This document shows, piece by piece, positions 60,387 through 64,000 of a stretch of 64,000 bases of DNA; the first letter of the stretch is position 1, and each line of letters starts with the position of its first letter. The notes beneath the pieces are model-generated. The model was not told the DNA's origin and searched no databases. It was given only the letters and a program-made list of their open reading frames with translations. The stretch covers positions 2,666,001-2,730,000 of the forward strand of contig NZ_CP109178.1 in assembly GCF_036248255.1 (NCBI RefSeq). Direction: 5' to 3'. The translations under genes and the position numbers were made by a program. This stretch comes from Streptomyces sp. NBC_01717. Lineage in GTDB: Bacteria > Actinomycetota > Actinomycetes > Streptomycetales > Streptomycetaceae.

Positions 60387-60513
60387 CTTCCTTGTGGCAG
60401 GGAAGTTACGTCCGTCTTGAGCGGCATGTCAATACCTGCGCAATGGGCTGCATCAGGCCACCGTCCCGGTGCCCTTCGCCACCCGCGCTTCCTGAGAGAG
60501 GCAGACAGTCACC

Positions 60514-61503
60514 ATGGCCCGACCCCAGGCCCCCGTCAGTGTCACCGTCCTCGGCGAGTGCGTCGCCGACGCCTTCACCGACCCCGCCCGGTCCAGCTCC
60601 GATGAACTCGCACTGCGGGCCCTGCCCGGTGGCGGCCCCGCCAACACCGCCGTCGCTCTCGCCCGGCTCGGCACCCCCACCCGCTTCCTCGGCCGGTTCT
60701 CCCACGACGTCTTCGGCACCCTCTTCCGTGCCCGCCTCAGCGCCTCCGGCGTCGATCTGACCGGCAGCGTGACCGCTCCCGAGCCCAGCACCCTCGCCGT
60801 CGCCGACCTCGACGACTCCGGCCAGGCCACCTACACCTTCTACGCCGACAGCGCCGCCGACTGGCAGTGGACCACCGACGAACTCGCCGCCACCCAGCAG
60901 GACGACGCGGCCTGCCTGCACACGGGCTCCCTGGCACTCATACGCCAACCCGGCGGCACCCGCATCGAGGACCACCTCGCCCAGGCACGCGAGCACGTCA
61001 CCGTGTCCATCGACCCCAACGTCCGCCCCCTGCTCGTACCCCCCGCCGCCTACCGCGAACGGCTCCCCCACTGGTGCGCCCTCGCCGACATCCTTCGCCT
61101 CAGCGAGGACGACCTCGCGCTGCTCCTGCCCGGTGCTGGCGCCGAGGAGGCGTGCGACACCTGGCACGCCGCCGGCGCGCGCCTCGTCGTCATCACCTTG
61201 GGCGGACGGGGCGCCCTCGCCTCCCTCGACGGTCTCCGCGTCACCGTCGCGGCCCCGGCCATCGACGTCGTCGACACCGTCGGCGCCGGGGACTCCTTCA
61301 CCGCGGGCCTGCTCCACCGGCTCGCCGCCCTCGGCCACCTCGGCGGCCGACTCGACGCACTGAGCCTCGAAGACCTGACCGACGCCTGCTCCTTCGCCAC
61401 TCGCGTCGCCGCCCTGACCTGCTCAGTCCCCGGCGCGAACCCGCCTCTGGCGGATGCAGTGGGGCTGAAAGCCGGGGTGGATGGGCTCCTGCCCCATGCC
61501 TGA
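60514..61503 (+). CDS. PfkB-family fructokinase
   Basis: This 329-aa sugar kinase has the PfkB N-motif GGGPANTAVALARLG and C-terminal signature DTVGAGDSFTAG, which holds the catalytic Asp. Next to GH32 enzymes and a fructan importer it most likely phosphorylates fructose from hydrolysed oligosaccharides. It starts at 60514 with GAGAGAGG upstream. Confidence 0.92.
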   Translation: MARPQAPVSVTVLGECVADAFTDPARSSSDELALRALPGGGPANTAVALARLGTPTRFLGRFSHDVFGTLFRARLSASGVDLTGSVTAPEPSTLAVADLDDSGQATYTFYADSAADWQWTTDELAATQQDDAACLHTGSLALIRQPGGTRIEDHLAQAREHVTVSIDPNVRPLLVPPAAYRERLPHWCALADILRLSEDDLALLLPGAGAEEACDTWHAAGARLVVITLGGRGALASLDGLRVTVAAPAIDVVDTVGAGDSFTAGLLHRLAALGHLGGRLDALSLEDLTDACSFATRVAALTCSVPGANPPLADAVGLKAGVDGLLPHA

Positions 61504-61513
61504 ACGCGGCACG

Positions 61514-61545
61514 CCCGTTCCCGCAGCCATGACTGCGGGAACGGG
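61514..61545. terminator. Strong hairpin terminator
   Basis: CCCGTTCCCGCAG and CTGCGGGAACGGG form a perfect 13-bp stem with a 6-base loop, 10 bases after the fructokinase stop. Confidence 0.85.
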
Positions 61546-62081
61546 GGCGCCGAATCCAAACTCCCGGCACCCCGTACGCGCTGTTGCCGCGGCGTCGCCG
61601 GTGTTGCGAGGCCGGAGCGCCGGGGAGCCGAGCGGTGCTTGAGATCAGGCGCGGCTATCGGCGAGGTCGGCGAGGAGCGCGGTGATGACGGGGCCCACAG
61701 CGGCCATGGCGACCGAGCCGGAGGCGAGCAACCACTGGACCGGGAAAGGACTTACGTCGCCCATCTGCCCGGACATGCCATGCGGATCGCCGTCCTCTGC
61801 CCAGGCTAGGAAAGCGCCACCATCCTGAGACAAAAGCACCCGTCCGCCGCGTGAGACGGTCCGGAGAACAACTGGTCAGCGCGATGCTCTCTGCCGCAAG
61901 TCGCGAGAACCTACATCAACGAACCCAGTCGTCGTCTCAAGGAAGCGAGGCGACTGGCCTCCCGTCTCATTCAACACAGTCGCCCCAGGTCGGGGTCTGC
62001 TCGACTCGCTTTCCAGTCAACGGCCACTGGGTGTGGCGAAAGCCCTGTTGGGCGTGCGCGGTGTGGGACAGGATCAGACTC
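61546..62081. other. Region without a convincing gene
   Basis: About 530 bases. A 64-codon minus-strand frame (61645-61839) ends in a hydrophobic stretch (WLLASGSVAMAAVGPVITALL) and could be a tiny membrane protein, but its start is unsupported. Nothing else is recognised. Confidence 0.4.
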
Positions 62082-62627
62082 ATGGATCCTGCTGTGACGG
62101 CTGCTCTCATTACCGCCCCTGTAGCTATCACCGCGGCTGGTGCTGCCTTCGCTGCCGGGCTAGTGCAGGGGCGGGGGGCTCAACGAGGGCCGGTAGACGC
62201 AGTGCGCCGACAGCATCAGCGCGACGCCTATGCGAGTCTTCTGGCCGCATTGCATGTCTACGAGCGTGAGGCTGAGGTTGGGGCTTGCGAAAAGTTGGCT
62301 CGGGCCGAGTTACAGGCAGCTGGGGTGAGTTACACCCCGGAGGACCTAAACAGGCGCACGCTGGAGTTGGTAGCGGATGTCCCGATCAAAGAGGTTCTGG
62401 CGCGTGCCGCTGTCGTCGAACTAGAGGGGCCCGAACCCGTTTCCGACGCCGGCACCGAGGCAATGGTGGCCGTTTGTGATGTCCACTACAGCGCGGCCGC
62501 GACGAGAACAGGTATCGATGCCGCCATGCGCAACGTCCTGTCTGAGCACGACAAGGTCTATCCGGCTCTCAAGAAGTTCACTGAGGCAGCGAGCGCGGAG
62601 CTCAATGGCGTTGTCGCCGCGCATTGA
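62082..62627 (+). CDS. Conserved hypothetical protein with N-terminal membrane segment
   Basis: This 181-aa protein starts MDPAVTAALITAPVAITAAG, a single membrane anchor, followed by a charged helical cytoplasmic domain with QHQRDAYASLLAALHVYERE and a C-terminal helical part. The arrangement is familiar from uncharacterised Streptomyces proteins. AGGA lies upstream of the ATG. It is near the right end of the island and its role is unknown. Confidence 0.6.
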   Translation: MDPAVTAALITAPVAITAAGAAFAAGLVQGRGAQRGPVDAVRRQHQRDAYASLLAALHVYEREAEVGACEKLARAELQAAGVSYTPEDLNRRTLELVADVPIKEVLARAAVVELEGPEPVSDAGTEAMVAVCDVHYSAAATRTGIDAAMRNVLSEHDKVYPALKKFTEAASAELNGVVAAH

Positions 62628-62866
62628 GCGGATCGTCTTCTCTGTGTCCGCGGTCTGCTGGCGGGCGGAGGGCCCGGCCTCCTTGCCCAGGCCAGTGTGT
62701 CAGTCGCCTCACTTCCTTGAGACGACGACTGGGTTCGTTGCCACCGGACAACTGCTGTCCCTCGTCATTCAAGCGAGGCGTTTGACAGCGAACCCAGTCG
62801 CGTCCGCCTCACTGTCGCCGCCCTGTCATTCGGCTGCACGCAGCTCCCCCTTGTCAGTGAGCATTT
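62628..62866. other. Short spacer, no gene recognised
   Basis: Spacer between the hypothetical gene and the IS5 remnant. It probably contains the IS5 3' end and debris. Confidence 0.4.
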
Positions 62867-63650
62867 TCAGCGTTGCCTCGCCAGGGTGAGGACGGTCTTG
62901 GCGACTGACGTCATGCGGTTGGGGCTGATCCGGGGTCCTCGGAAGATCCGCCAGGACTTCAGCAGTGCCATGCCCTGTTCGACGGGTGCCCAGGAGGAGG
63001 CCAGCGCCCGGTGGGTCGTCTGCTGTGGGGGTCAACTGCCCGCCGGGCGGCCGTCTGCGCCCGGTGGTTACCCAGGGGCTGGCGCCCTGGTAGGCGCGGT
63101 CGGCCAGAACGGCCACGCCCTGGCGTTCGCAGATCCGGATGATCCTGTGGTGCGGGCCGCGGTCAGGTCATGGCACCGGCCTGGCAAGGCCGGCGAGATC
63201 CACAGCACCCGCACAGCCGGGTCGGTCACGACCTGCACGTTCACGCCGTGGCGACGGTGCTTGTGCGAGTAGTCGGCCCGGCCGTCGCCCACCCGGTCGC
63301 ACTCGGCGAGCGTCCCGTCGAGCAGTGCGTACTCCGGTGCGTGCTCGCGCAGGACCTTGAGCAGGCCGGGCGCCCGCGCGGCCAGGAGATCGATCACCGC
63401 GGCCGTGTAGGCGTGGGCGGTGCCGACCGAGATGCCGAACCCGGCCGCTATCTGGGCCAGGGTGTCGTGCTTGCGCAGGTACAAAAGACCGACAAGCGCG
63501 CGTTGGGCGGCAAAAGCTTGCAGCGGCGGTCACCCTCGCGGGTGACGATGAGCATGGTGACCCACTCGACCAGCGCATGAGGCAGGTCGAGTGCGGCAGG
63601 ATAGGGGACCAACGAGGCACCTGCGCTGGTGAGTTGAGACTTCGAACACC
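62867..63650 (-). pseudogene. Frameshifted IS5-family transposase
   Basis: Pieces in order on the minus strand are [115 protein letters not shown] and the end NRMTS with VLTLARQR. Together they make a DDE_Tnp_4-type IS5 transposase (about 260 aa). At least three frameshifts separate them. The DGTL, LPGRCHD and ADRAYQG motifs hold the DDE residues. It is inactive. Confidence 0.8.
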
Positions 63651-63943
63651 TCCCTCAACGGCACGGGTGCCTCGTGCCGTTGCCCCCTCGCCGCCGTCAC
63701 CCCATCGGTGACCACGCTGAAAACGCTCATTCGCTCGTGGCCGTAATCCCGGGGCGTGGCGTGGCGTGCAACTCGGCGAGGATCGTGATCGACGTACGGA
63801 CCATCCCGATGGCCAGGGGCGGGGTCAGCACGGCATGGGTGGAACTCGCAGGTCAGACCGCCTCCGCAGCTACGCCGACCGCGCCACCCGTTGCTTGCCC
63901 GGAAACAGGTCGGGCAAGCCGACAACATGCGAAGAACCGCAGG
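63651..63943. other. Spacer between IS5 remnant and methyltransferase end
   Basis: About 290 bases of mixed sequence with no gene. It corresponds to the junction of the putative island with the host methyltransferase gene. GTTGCTTGCCCGGAAACAGG and GGGCAAGC near 63890-63915 form a small dyad. Confidence 0.4.
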
Positions 63944-64000
63944 TCAGAGGCCCTTCTGAGCCGGCTCAAGAATCGCCACACACTCCACGTGCGAGGTCAT
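63944..64000 (-). CDS. TrmA/RlmD-type RNA (uracil-5) methyltransferase, C-terminal end only
   Basis: The minus strand reads MTSHVECVAILEPAQKGL then a stop at 63944-63946; the rest of the gene lies beyond the window. The MTxHVECVA ending is typical of the SAM-dependent RNA uracil methyltransferase family. Two scars of the same 3' end occur at 29284 and 31282. This copy could be the intact gene or a third scar; the next sequence outside the window will tell. Confidence 0.65.
   Translation of the reverse strand: MTSHVECVAILEPAQKGL

Noticed and set aside
61645..61839. 64-aa minus-strand ORF with a hydrophobic tail
   Set aside because: The start is unsupported and one hydrophobic stretch is not enough evidence for a gene.
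1..64000. tRNA or rRNA genes, particularly at the island scars
   Set aside because: I looked for tRNA-like T-loops and CCA ends near the repeats and found none. The repeated element is the methyltransferase C-terminus instead.

Overview
The window is high-GC actinomycete DNA and is almost certainly from a Streptomyces or close relative. The evidence is strong third-position G/C bias, GTG and TTG starts behind good Shine-Dalgarno sites, rare TTA codons confined to a cluster regulator and its leader ORF, CsbD, MmyB-like XRE and SCO5918-type neighbours, and relics of an actinomycete conjugative element. No rRNA, tRNA or CRISPR array was seen.

Region 1 (1-2.2 kb) has the start of a CPA1-type Na+/H+ antiporter, a small RsbW-like ATP-binding protein and a CsbD-like protein.

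Region 2 (2.7-25.1 kb) is a complete-looking biosynthetic gene cluster and is the most interesting part of the window. A large LuxR-type (LAL) activator with four TTA codons sits behind a 20-codon leader ORF that also carries a TTA, and is followed by a hotdog thioesterase. Facing it is a 15-gene minus-strand operon that reads from 21.0 kb to 5.9 kb: class II DAHP synthase, ACP, KS, KS-like subunit, benzoate-CoA-ligase-like enzyme, KS, KS-like, KS, KS-like, enoyl-reductase-like SDR, ACP, FabG-like ketoreductase, alpha/beta hydrolase, luciferase-like oxidoreductase and FAD monooxygenase. Divergent from it are a fused glutamine-dependent chorismate-utilising synthase (PhzE/ADIC-synthase type) and a 14-TM MFS exporter. 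The genes fit a pathway that raises chorismate flux, makes an aminobenzoate-type acid, activates it, and extends it on free-standing ACPs with three KS/chain-length-factor pairs plus partial reduction. I do not recognise the product.

Region 3 (25.7-31.2 kb) holds a very large secreted phosphodiester-glycosidase/calcineurin-phosphatase fusion, a small membrane-anchored protein and a cytoplasmic metallophosphoesterase.

Region 4 (29.3-64 kb) looks like an accreted, decayed genomic island. Three copies of the 3' end of a TrmA/RlmD-type RNA methyltransferase gene lie in the same orientation at 29.28, 31.28 and 63.94 kb, and resemble attachment-site scars. Inside are a conjugation-gene relic, IS3, IS256 and IS5 remnants, an alcohol dehydrogenase with a divergent XRE regulator, and a hemolysin III homologue. 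There is also a module duplicated at 38.5-40.0 and 44.9-46.4 kb: cold-shock gene, MerR regulator, long structured non-coding leader, and the first codons of a membrane protein. The cold-shock/DEAD-helicase/CBS/SCO5918-type group (41.6-44.4 kb) lies between the copies.

Region 5 (48.3-61.5 kb) is a fructan-utilisation locus. It has a LacI regulator, an Opp/Dpp-type five-gene ABC importer, an intracellular GH32 fructosidase, a Tat-exported multidomain GH32 enzyme, and a divergent PfkB fructokinase with a near-palindromic operator in the shared promoter region.
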